Shown: in pieces, positions 1 through 5,080 of the stretch | Position numbering within the stretch: position 1 is the first letter of the stretch | Layout of the letters: each line of letters begins with the position of its first letter | Source of the DNA: an uncultured Collinsella sp. | GTDB lineage: Bacteria > Actinomycetota > Coriobacteriia > Coriobacteriales > Coriobacteriaceae | NCBI GenBank assembly: GCA_900548565.1 | Contig: URKV01000071.1 | Span: 1-9,076, forward strand | Direction of reading: 5' to 3' | DNA length: 9,076 bases | Position numbers and translations under genes: made by a program | Notes under the pieces: model-generated | The model's input: the letters and a program-made list of their open reading frames with translations, nothing else | Databases searched by the model: none | What the model was told of the DNA's origin: nothing

Positions 1-48
1 TCTACACGCGTAAGATCGTCGGCAGCGTCAGATGTGTATAAGAGACAG
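1..48 (+). other. Residual Illumina Nextera i5 adapter (not genomic)
   Basis: Four consecutive parts of the Nextera i5 adapter can be read directly. TCTACAC (1-7) is the end of the P5 sequence. GCGTAAGA (8-15) matches the i5 index I recall as S517. TCGTCGGCAGCGTC (16-29) is the read-1 primer part, and AGATGTGTATAAGAGACAG (30-48) is the Tn5 mosaic end. Genomic sequence therefore starts at 49. Translation through the mosaic end gives the artefactual peptide MCIRDR in front of the histidine kinase, so an ATG at 32 must not be used as a start codon. Confidence 0.98.
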
Positions 49-49
49 G

Positions 50-682
50 ATTCAGGGCTACGTGAACATGCTCGACCGCTGGGGTAAGGACGACCCGGAC
101 GTGCTGGCGGAATCCATCGCGTCCCTTAAAGCCGAAAGCGAGCACATGCAAGAGCTTGTGGAGCAGCTGCTGTTTTTGGCGCGCGGCGATGCCGGGCGCA
201 CGGTCCTGCGGCGCGCGCATACCAACTTGGCTGCACTGGTCAGCGAGGTATGCGAAGAATCGCAGATGATCGATACCGAGCACACGTATCGGCTGGCTTC
301 TGATGCTGCGCTTGCCAGCGACCCGCGCTGCGATGCGCCCGTCGACGTGGCGCTCGTGAAGCAGGCTCTGCGCGTGATCGTGCAAAACGCCGCCAAGTAC
401 TCGGATGCGGGAACGACCGTCACATTTGGCATAACGCCGGATGCGGGCGCGGGCACGATCGACATAAGTGTTGAGGACGAGGGCATCGGCATGAACCAGG
501 AATCCGCAGCTCACGCGTTTGAACGGTTCTACCGCGCCGACAACGCACGCGATGCCGGCGCGCAGGGCTCGGGTCTGGGGCTTGCCATTGCCAAGTGGAT
601 CGTCGATAGCCATGGCGGCGTCATTGGCGTGACCTCAGTCGAGGGCGTCGGCAGCCGCTTTACGATTCGCCTGCCACGATAG
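50..682 (+). CDS. Sensor histidine kinase, C-terminal part (5' truncated by contig end)
   Basis: About 210 residues are present. They hold the end of the dimerisation (HisKA) helix pair and a complete HATPase_c domain, which would bind ATP and phosphorylate the kinase's own histidine for transfer to a partner response regulator. Counting from the first genomic codon (50-52), residues 1-50 (IQGYVNMLDRW, then EHMQELVEQLLFLARGD) match the second HisKA helix of membrane-bound kinases. The N box is at about 104-118 (NAAKYS), G1 at 143-147 (DEGIG), the F box at 157-160 (FERF) and G2 at 173-179 (GSGLGLA). The phosphoacceptor histidine, any HAMP domain and the sensor/transmembrane part lie upstream and are missing. 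The response regulator is not in the window. The frame ends with TAG just before a bidirectional terminator, so this is the last gene of its transcript. It is a typical kinase; its signal cannot be inferred. Confidence 0.93.
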   Translation: MQGYVNMLDRWGKDDPDVLAESIASLKAESEHMQELVEQLLFLARGDAGRTVLRRAHTNLAALVSEVCEESQMIDTEHTYRLASDAALASDPRCDAPVDVALVKQALRVIVQNAAKYSDAGTTVTFGITPDAGAGTIDISVEDEGIGMNQESAAHAFERFYRADNARDAGAQGSGLGLAIAKWIVDSHGGVIGVTSVEGVGSRFTIRLPR

Positions 683-701
683 GAAGCCCCTCGGCATAAA
701 T

Positions 702-735
702 AAAGGGATAGGGCCACGCGACCCTATCCCTTTTT
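702..735. terminator. Bidirectional intrinsic terminator between convergent genes
   Basis: A perfect 12-bp stem (AAAGGGATAGGG at 702-713 with its complement at 722-733) encloses an 8-nt loop and is followed by a T run at 731-735. Read on the minus strand, the same stem is followed by TTTATTTA. It lies 19 bases after the kinase stop and 22 bases beyond the VOC gene stop, so it can end both convergent transcripts. Confidence 0.88.
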
Positions 736-757
736 GCCAGCTATGGCAGCTTGTGCG

Positions 758-1132
758 CTACTCGCGGCACAGGTGCACGGCGAAACCGGCGAACTCGCGC
801 TTAAAGTACACGAGCTTGGTACCACCGTCGGGCAGCAGCGCGCGCGACTCTTCGTTGACCTCGAGCCCGCGCTCGGCAAACCACTTCTCAGCTGCATCGA
901 TGTCGTTAACGGCAAAGCCGATGTGGCCCTTGGTGCCACGACCGTTCTGCTTCATGATCTCGACCAGCGAATCGTTGAAGTACGAAACCGGGGTCTCGAT
1001 GACGGGCAGGCCCATCATCGTCGAGAACAGCTCCGCGATCTCCAGGGCGTCTGCCGGGTCGGTGGCGTTAATGCCCACATGGGCAACGCGCATACCAAAG
1101 AGCTCTACCGGGTTGGCGTTCTGCTCACTCAT
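758..1132 (-). CDS. VOC / glyoxalase-fold protein, small single-domain
   Basis: The 124-residue protein has the paired beta-alpha-beta-beta-beta modules of the vicinal oxygen chelate superfamily. The N-terminal module starts RVAHVGINATDP (about 15-26) and the C-terminal one starts GHIGFAVNDIDAAEKWFAERG (from 69), ending FAGFAVHLCRE. H18, E59, H70 and H120 are candidate metal ligands by position. From memory it resembles the VOC domain fused to KDPG/KHG aldolases in some Firmicutes more than true glyoxalase I, but the substrate is unknown. The gene starts 11 bases after the PTS IIB stop with no clear Shine-Dalgarno, so translational coupling to IIB is likely. It is the last gene of that operon, before the terminator at 702-735. 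The family call is firm; the reaction is not known. Confidence 0.85.
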   Translation of the reverse strand: MSEQNANPVELFGMRVAHVGINATDPADALEIAELFSTMMGLPVIETPVSYFNDSLVEIMKQNGRGTKGHIGFAVNDIDAAEKWFAERGLEVNEESRALLPDGGTKLVYFKREFAGFAVHLCRE

Positions 1133-1143
1133 GCAGTCAGCGC

Positions 1144-1431
1144 CTACTGAGCCATGACGTCGAGAACGGCCTTCTCGGCGGCAACGCGGTTCATGCCGGT
1201 CATGAAGGGCACGCCACTCACGTACGGGCAGGTGAGGCCCTCGGGGGCAACGGTGGTGGCGATCAGCAGGTCAGCGCCCTCGTCGCAGTAATCCTTGGCC
1301 TCGGAGATGGCGCACTGCACGATCTCGTACTTGTCGGCATAACCGTTGGCGTCGAGCAGAGTAGCGACCTTCTGGGCAACGAGCGTGGAAGTAGCAGCGC
1401 CAGCACCGCAAGCCAAAACGATCTTCTTCAT
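1144..1431 (-). CDS. PTS system IIB component, galactitol-type (orphan)
   Basis: The 95-residue cytosolic protein has the galactitol-family IIB fold. The phosphorylation loop is at the N terminus (LACGAGAATSTL, phosphocysteine C8), followed by KVATLLDANGY and later LLIATTVAPEG and GVPFMTGMN. In a working PTS, C8 takes phosphate from IIA and gives it to sugar bound by IIC. The ATG at 1429-1431 is preceded on the minus strand by GGGAG (1441-1445) at a workable distance. Length is normal for a stand-alone IIB. No IIA or IIC is adjacent: the next gene downstream is the VOC protein and the next one upstream is divergent. It must therefore work with IIA/IIC encoded elsewhere or play a regulatory role. 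The symbol gatB is withheld because the sugar is unknown. Confidence 0.9.
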   Translation of the reverse strand: MKKIVLACGAGAATSTLVAQKVATLLDANGYADKYEIVQCAISEAKDYCDEGADLLIATTVAPEGLTCPYVSGVPFMTGMNRVAAEKAVLDVMAQ

Positions 1432-1533
1432 AGGTAATGTCTCCCTTCATGGTTTACTTTAGGTAAGTGTACCGCAGCGAGCGATGGCACTCGGCCTCGA
1501 TGAGCTTTTATGCCAGTTTGCTTGCGCGCTGCG

Positions 1534-1539
1534 TATAAT
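1534..1539 (+). promoter_or_regulatory. Probable -10 box for the gene at 1595
   Basis: A perfect TATAAT lies about 55 bases before the start codon. No good -35 hexamer sits 16-18 bases upstream, so either the promoter depends on an activator or the -35 is degenerate. The leader contains a short dyad (TCGCT at 1566-1570 with AGCGA at 1576-1580) and a Shine-Dalgarno AGGA at 1584-1587, 7 bases before the ATG. Confidence 0.6.
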
Positions 1540-1594
1540 ACATCTAGTACGTGTTGTCATACCGCTCGCTTTATGAGCGACTAAGGACCCTAAT

Positions 1595-2218
1595 ATGCCC
1601 GATTCCCGCACCCTCTGGACCGCCGTCGTTATCATCTGCATCGCCGTGTCGGTGTTCTTTAGCGTCAAAAAACGCACCACGTTTAAACGCCTGCAGCAAT
1701 TGATGGCCGCCAAGCAGTGGGACGAGTTCGATCGTTTGCTCGACGGCAAACTCACCAGCATGCTGTACCCACGCTACAACCGCGACTACCTGCGCCTGAA
1801 CTCCTATCTGCTGCGCGAGGACCACGAGCGCGCCAGCGAGATGTTCGACCTGCTGCTGGGACTCAACCTGCCCAAGATGCAGCGCGTCGACCTGGTCATT
1901 AAGGCCTTTAACTACTACGTTGGCCAGGAGGACCGCAAAAAGGCCAAGGAGTTGCTGCACGAAATCAAGGGCTTTGAGGGCGGTCAGGCCGAGGCAGTCG
2001 CACACGAATGCCAGCTGATGTACGACACGATGATCCTCAAGCGCCACAACGACATTCCCGAGCTGGAGCGCATGCTCGAGGATGTCGGCGACGACCCGGT
2101 CAAGCGCTGCCGCCTGGAGTACCTGCTGGCCCTGCAGTATCAAAACAAGGGCGACGAGGCAAAGTTCCAAGAGTTCCTGGAGAAGTCGGGCCAACACTCG
2201 ATGGCCGTCAACGCGTAA
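1595..2218 (+). CDS. Membrane-anchored helical (TPR-like) repeat protein, unknown function
   Basis: The 207-residue protein is not recognised as a named family. Residues 7-24 (LWTAVVIICIAVSVFFSV) form one N-terminal transmembrane segment followed at once by KKR, which predicts N-out/C-in topology with the rest in the cytoplasm. The remainder is helical and rich in charge, with helix pairs resembling tetratricopeptide units: AAKQWDEFDRLL (about 40-51), LREDHERASEMFDLLLGL (72-89), GQEDRKKAKELLHEI (109-123) and YQNKGDEAKFQEFLEKSG (182-199). Such proteins usually act as scaffolds for a partner at the membrane. Start choice is supported by AGGA 7 bases upstream. It appears to be a single-gene unit, divergent from the PTS IIB gene and separated from the following tRNA by 31 bases with no hairpin, so some read-through into the tRNA is possible. 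Confidence 0.85.
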   Translation: MPDSRTLWTAVVIICIAVSVFFSVKKRTTFKRLQQLMAAKQWDEFDRLLDGKLTSMLYPRYNRDYLRLNSYLLREDHERASEMFDLLLGLNLPKMQRVDLVIKAFNYYVGQEDRKKAKELLHEIKGFEGGQAEAVAHECQLMYDTMILKRHNDIPELERMLEDVGDDPVKRCRLEYLLALQYQNKGDEAKFQEFLEKSGQHSMAVNA

Positions 2219-2229
2219 CGGACGGCTTG

Positions 2230-2238
2230 TGCTAGACT
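2230..2238 (+). promoter_or_regulatory. Possible extended -10 promoter of tRNA-Leu
   Basis: TGCTAGACT fits an extended -10 (TGn then TAGACT) and would start transcription a few bases before the tRNA 5' end at 2250. It partly overlaps a small dyad (AGACT 2234-2238, AGTCT 2242-2246). No convincing -35 is visible. Confidence 0.4.
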
Positions 2239-2249
2239 TCTAGTCTCAC

Positions 2250-2334
2250 GGGGGCGTGGCGGAATTGGCATACGCAGGAGACTTAAAATCTCTCGCCGCA
2301 AGGATTGTGGGTTCGAGTCCCACCGCCCCTACCA
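2250..2334 (+). tRNA. tRNA-Leu (anticodon UAA)
   Basis: This is a full class II cloverleaf of 85 nt with an encoded CCA (2332-2334). The 7-bp acceptor stem pairs 2250-2256 with 2324-2330 (first pair G-U), and the discriminator is A2331. The D stem is GCG/CGC (2259-2261, 2273-2275). The anticodon stem pairs 2277-2281 with 2289-2293 around the loop CTTAAAA, which puts TAA at 2284-2286 and reads UUA. The variable arm is 2294-2306, and the T arm is GTGGG-TTCGAGT-CCCAC at 2307-2323. The long variable region and A discriminator agree with leucine. Confidence 0.97.
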
Positions 2335-2345
2335 TATGGAGCTTT

Positions 2346-2384
2346 CGAGCCCGTGTCCCCAAGGGATGCGGGCTCGTTTCTTTT
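2346..2384 (+). terminator. Intrinsic terminator after tRNA-Leu
   Basis: An 8-bp stem CGAGCCCG/CGGGCTCG (2346-2353, 2369-2376) is extended inward, after a 2x2 internal loop, by TCCC/GGGA. It is followed by TTTCTTTT. It starts 11 bases after the CCA end and is clearly the end of the tRNA transcript. Confidence 0.9.
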
Positions 2385-2400
2385 ACACGCCGGCGGGGCT

Positions 2401-2473
2401 CTAAGTTGCGGTGGAATAGTTCCTGTTTTGGCAGTTTATCAGCCCATTTAGGAACTATTCCACCGCAACTTAG
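2401..2473. repeat. Long perfect inverted repeat (hairpin element A)
   Basis: Two 24-base arms (2401-2424 and 2450-2473) are perfectly complementary around a 25-base AT-richer loop. The arm core AGTTGCGGTGGAATAG (2404-2419) recurs at 3989-4004 in element B, on the other side of the ATPase gene. After the left arm both elements read CTGTTT(T)GG, so they lie in the same orientation. There is no T run directly after the stem, so it is not an ordinary intrinsic terminator. It looks like a small dispersed, non-coding REP/MITE-like repeat; that class is inference. Confidence 0.85.
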
Positions 2474-2484
2474 GTTGGTATTTA

Positions 2485-2568
2485 CACATTTTCCGATGGA
2501 AAAACGTGGCTGTCTCGCACATTTTCCGATGGAAAAACGTGGTTGTCTCGCACATTTTCCGATGGAAA
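2485..2568 (+). repeat. Three tandem 33-bp units, each with a TTTTCC-GAT-GGAAAA palindrome
   Basis: Unit 1 spans 2485-2517 and unit 2 spans 2518-2550, with a single base difference between them (C2510 against T2543). Unit 3 is partial (2551-2568). Each unit carries the dyad TTTTCCGATGGAAAA (2489-2503, 2522-2536); in unit 3 the arms are one base shorter (2556-2568). Dyad centres lie at 2496, 2529 and 2562, exactly 33 bases apart, about three helical turns, so they face the same side of the DNA. The array is directly upstream of the -10 box at 2583 and the last dyad covers the expected -35. This suggests a cooperative operator for the ATPase gene. Confidence 0.88.
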
Positions 2569-2582
2569 CGACCAAATGGCCT

Positions 2583-2588
2583 TATACT
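2583..2588 (+). promoter_or_regulatory. Probable -10 box of the DUF4143 ATPase gene
   Basis: TATACT lies 23 bases before the ATG. The position 17 bases upstream (2560-2565) holds no consensus -35 but lies inside the third palindrome of the tandem array. A protein bound there could either replace the -35 contact or block polymerase. Confidence 0.55.
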
Positions 2589-2601
2589 AGCCGAGAGGGT
2601 T

Positions 2602-2607
2602 GGGAGG
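2602..2607 (+). promoter_or_regulatory. Shine-Dalgarno that sets the ATPase start
   Basis: GGGAGG ends 4 bases before the ATG at 2612. It would lie inside the coding sequence if the in-frame TTG at 2600 were used, so ATG 2612 is preferred. Confidence 0.7.
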
Positions 2608-2611
2608 CAAT

Positions 2612-3913
2612 ATGCAGCGACAGCTTATGAGTGAACTTATCGCTTGGAAATCAAGGGCGAATCGCAAACCTCTCTTGCTTAGGGGAGCCCGCCAGACAGG
2701 AAAGACTTGGCTTCTTAACGAATTCGCAAGCCAGCAGTATCGAAACGTCATTCGTTTTGACTTTATGCTCGAGCCGAGCACACGCTCGCTGTTCGATGGG
2801 GACCTCGACCCCAAGCGCATCATCTCCCAGATAGAACTCCTACGTGGCCAAACCGTAACGCCGGCAGACACGCTCATCATCTTCGACGAGATCCAAGAGG
2901 CGCCACGCGGGATCACCTCACTCAAGTACTTCAACGAACTTGCACCCGAATACCACATCGTGGCAGCCGGTTCCTATATGGGCCTCGCGCTCCGACGCGA
3001 AAACGAGTCATTTCCCGTCGGCAAAATCGACCAGCTCACCATGCGTCCCATGGGGTTTGCCGAGTTCGTTCGTGCCGTCGACGGCAACCCGCTCGCCGAT
3101 GCCATCCTTGCCGCAGACATGAACCTTCTGGCAAACGTTACCGAAAAGCTCGAGCGCTTGCTCAAGGAATACCTTGTTGTCGGCGGTATGCCCGAAGTTG
3201 TCTCCGCTTTCGCCGAGACACGCGACTTCATCGAAGCCCGAAGGCTTCAGCAGCAAATCATCGAGGCTTACGAATCCGATTTTGGCAAACATGCACCCGC
3301 CCGCATCGTCGAGCGCATGAGGTTGGTTTGGAAATCCCTTCCCGGCCAGCTTGCAAAGGAGAACAAGAAGTTTGTCTATGGCGCCCTTCGTCCCGGAGCG
3401 CGCGCACGCGATTTCGAGGAAAGCCTCCAGTGGCTCACGGACTACGGAATCGTTCATAAGGTGCCACGTGTCTCCGCTCTAAAGGCGCCGCTCTCGAGCT
3501 ATGAAGACCTCTCGGGCTTCAAACTGTTCTGCATCGACACCGGCATCCTCGGAGCGCTCTCCGGTCTCTCTCCGGCCATCGTTCTTAACGGATCCGCTGT
3601 TTTTACCGAGTTCAAAGGTTCGCTGACCGAACAATACGTCGCGCAGGAGCTTTTGCTCCAGGACAAAACTCCCGCGTATTGGTCCTCTACCTCCGGCAAT
3701 GCCGAAACCGACTTTGCCATCGACCATGCGGGAACCGTGCTTCCGCTTGAGGTCAAGGCAGCAGAGAACCTTAAAGCGAAGAGTCTGAAAATAGCCTGCG
3801 AAAAATTCAAACTCGAGCGTTGCGTGAGGAGCTCCCTGGCGGCATATAGAGACGAGGGCATGCTCGTCAATATTCCGCTTTGGGAGATTGGGCAGATCGA
3901 CAAGCTGGCATAG
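2612..3913 (+). CDS. AAA_14 / DUF4143-type ATPase with PD-(D/E)XK-like C-terminal domain
   Basis: The 433-residue protein belongs to the widespread AAA_14-DUF4143 family of uncertain function. The ATPase part has Walker A GARQTGKT (25-32), Walker B LIIFDE (88-93) and a following AAGSYMGL strand that fits the sensor region. A winged-helix-like middle follows (about 205-300), then FKLFCIDTGILGAL. The C-terminal region keeps residues expected of a PD-(D/E)XK nuclease fold: E340 (TEQYVAQELL), D367 (ETDFAI) and E380-V-K382 (LPLEVKAAENL). The catalytic set therefore looks intact, although nuclease activity has not been established for this family as far as I know. The gene stands alone. It is flanked by hairpin elements A and B and preceded by a palindromic tandem array, which fits a mobile or accessory cassette inserted between tRNA-Leu and ppx. 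Its codon use looks less GC-extreme than that of its neighbours (for example more Aaa, Ttt and Gaa codons), a visual impression only. Confidence 0.9.
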   Translation: MQRQLMSELIAWKSRANRKPLLLRGARQTGKTWLLNEFASQQYRNVIRFDFMLEPSTRSLFDGDLDPKRIISQIELLRGQTVTPADTLIIFDEIQEAPRGITSLKYFNELAPEYHIVAAGSYMGLALRRENESFPVGKIDQLTMRPMGFAEFVRAVDGNPLADAILAADMNLLANVTEKLERLLKEYLVVGGMPEVVSAFAETRDFIEARRLQQQIIEAYESDFGKHAPARIVERMRLVWKSLPGQLAKENKKFVYGALRPGARARDFEESLQWLTDYGIVHKVPRVSALKAPLSSYEDLSGFKLFCIDTGILGALSGLSPAIVLNGSAVFTEFKGSLTEQYVAQELLLQDKTPAYWSSTSGNAETDFAIDHAGTVLPLEVKAAENLKAKSLKIACEKFKLERCVRSSLAAYRDEGMLVNIPLWEIGQIDKLA

Positions 3914-3933
3914 GCGCTGTGGGGACGCCCCGC

Positions 3934-3985
3934 AAGGACTGTCCCCAGGTGCCGGCAGAAAAGGAACGTCCCCAGGTGCCGACTG
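3934..3985 (+). repeat. Two imperfect tandem copies, 27-bp period
   Basis: AAGGACTGTCCCCAGGTGCC at 3934-3953 recurs as AAGGAACGTCCCCAGGTGCC at 3961-3980. The exact shared core GTCCCCAGGTGCCG lies at 3941-3954 and 3968-3981. TGGGGAC at 3920-3926 is complementary to GTCCCCA at 3941-3947 and could form a hairpin just after the ATPase stop, but there is no T run. The second copy leads directly into hairpin element B, so the two may form one composite intergenic repeat. Confidence 0.75.
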
Positions 3986-3988
3986 TTG

Positions 3989-4055
3989 AGTTGCGGTGGA
4001 ATAGGGACTGTTTGGGGCCCGAAAGGGCGATTTTAGTCCGTATTTCACCGCAACT
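3989..4055. repeat. Imperfect long inverted repeat (hairpin element B)
   Basis: Arms of 21 bases (3989-4009 and 4035-4055) pair with one G-T wobble and one mismatch. The loop contains a nested stem GCCC-GAAA-GGGC (4017-4028), giving a two-level hairpin. The left arm shares AGTTGCGGTGGAATAG with element A. It sits between the convergent ATPase and ppx genes, and its right arm ends 3 bases from the ppx stop codon. It may therefore act as the 3' end of one or both transcripts even without a clear U tract; the nested stem is followed by GATTTT on the plus strand. Confidence 0.8.
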
Positions 4056-4058
4056 TAT

Positions 4059-5060
4059 TTAGAGGGCGCTGAGAGTGGGGGTCCAGCCGATGGTGGGAGT
4101 CGCGCCGTCGAGAACCTCGTTGATGGTGGCGGCCATGCCAGCGAGGAGGCTGTTCTCGCTTACGGTGAGCGTATCGTAGCCACCGGCGCGCATGAGCTCG
4201 CGAATCACCACGGCGCCGGCCAGAATCACGCCCGCGCGCTTGGGCTGCACGCCCGGCAACGCGGCAATGCCTGCAACATCCAACGCAGACATGCGCTCGA
4301 TAGCGGCCGAAATCTTCTCCATCGAAAGCTCGCGCAGGTGCACAAAGTTCGAGTCGTACGGCTCCAGTTCGTGGACCAGCGCCACGAGCGTGGTGACGGT
4401 ACCACCCACCGCGACCAAGCGCTCGGCGCGCTCAAAGTCGACAGGCAGGCCCTCAAAATAGGCGGAGAACTGCTCGCCCGCCCACGCGGCGGCAACCGCA
4501 AGCTCGTTCGTCGACGGCGGCAGCGCAGAGAAAAACCGCTCGGTCACGCGACGGCAACCGATGTCCAGCGAGCGCGTTCCCTCCAGCGCAAAGACCCCGC
4601 GCTCCGGCGCGTACACGCCCGTCGCGAGCTCCGTGGAGCCGCCGCCCGAATCGGCGACGATAATGCGTTCACCGGCAAAGTCGTGCGCCACGCCAAAAAA
4701 CGTCAGGCGTGCCTCGACCTCGCCCGGAATCACCTGTGGCTCAAGCCCCAGATCGCGCAGGCCGTCCAGCAGCAGCGCAGCGTTGGACGCATCGCGCGCG
4801 GCACTCGTGCACGTGGTGCAGACGCACGCGGCCCCAAAGGCACGCGCCTCGTCCACAAACATGCGGCATGCGGCGAGCACGCGCTCGACCGCCGCCTCGC
4901 AAAAGCGGCCCGTCGCGTCCACGCCCTCGCCCAGATCGGTAATCTCGGTATGCTTGGACGATTCCACGATCGCCCCGCCCTCGACCTGGGCCAACACCAG
5001 TCGCGACGACACCGTTCCCAGGTCGATCGCGGCTACCTTATAGCGTTTGCAATTTGTCAT
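4059..5060 (-). CDS. ppx: Exopolyphosphatase / guanosine pentaphosphatase family (Ppx/GppA), short form
   Basis: The 333-residue protein has the ASKHA fold of Ppx/GppA enzymes, which release phosphate from polyphosphate ends or convert pppGpp to ppGpp. The phosphate-1 loop is AIDLGTVSSR (11-20) and TSAARDASN lies at 85-93. The catalytic-region motif GEVEA is at 113-117 (E116 being the likely general base), the phosphate-2 loop ADSGGGSTE at 136-144, and VAVGGTVTT at 217-224. It lacks the long C-terminal HD-like extension of E. coli Ppx (about 500 residues) and so matches the two-domain actinobacterial type. Sequence alone does not decide between polyP and pppGpp as substrate. Its start follows a strong GGAGGGGAG and lies 20 bases after the division gene stop, so the two are probably co-transcribed. 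Hairpin element B begins right after its stop. Confidence 0.92.
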   Translation of the reverse strand: MTNCKRYKVAAIDLGTVSSRLVLAQVEGGAIVESSKHTEITDLGEGVDATGRFCEAAVERVLAACRMFVDEARAFGAACVCTTCTSAARDASNAALLLDGLRDLGLEPQVIPGEVEARLTFFGVAHDFAGERIIVADSGGGSTELATGVYAPERGVFALEGTRSLDIGCRRVTERFFSALPPSTNELAVAAAWAGEQFSAYFEGLPVDFERAERLVAVGGTVTTLVALVHELEPYDSNFVHLRELSMEKISAAIERMSALDVAGIAALPGVQPKRAGVILAGAVVIRELMRAGGYDTLTVSENSLLAGMAATINEVLDGATPTIGWTPTLSAL

Positions 5061-5080
5061 TGCGGGCTCCCCTCCGGGCG

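Noticed and set aside
32..49. ATG at 32 as the start of the histidine kinase
   Set aside because: It lies in the Nextera mosaic end, so the gene is truncated rather than short.
2485..2568. CRISPR array
   Set aside because: The 33-bp units are directly adjacent with no distinct spacers, there are only about 2.5 copies, and no cas genes are present. It is a tandem repeat.
2256..2630. Plus-strand open frame across tRNA-Leu and the tandem palindromes, encoding a repeated HFPMEKRGCLA peptide
   Set aside because: It overlaps the tRNA, its terminator and hairpin A, and the peptide repeat only reflects the 33-bp DNA repeat (33 is a multiple of 3). There is no ribosome site.
2250..4058. tRNA-Leu as an integration site for an island carrying the ATPase gene
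   Set aside because: No copy of the tRNA 3' end is found before ppx and no integrase is present.
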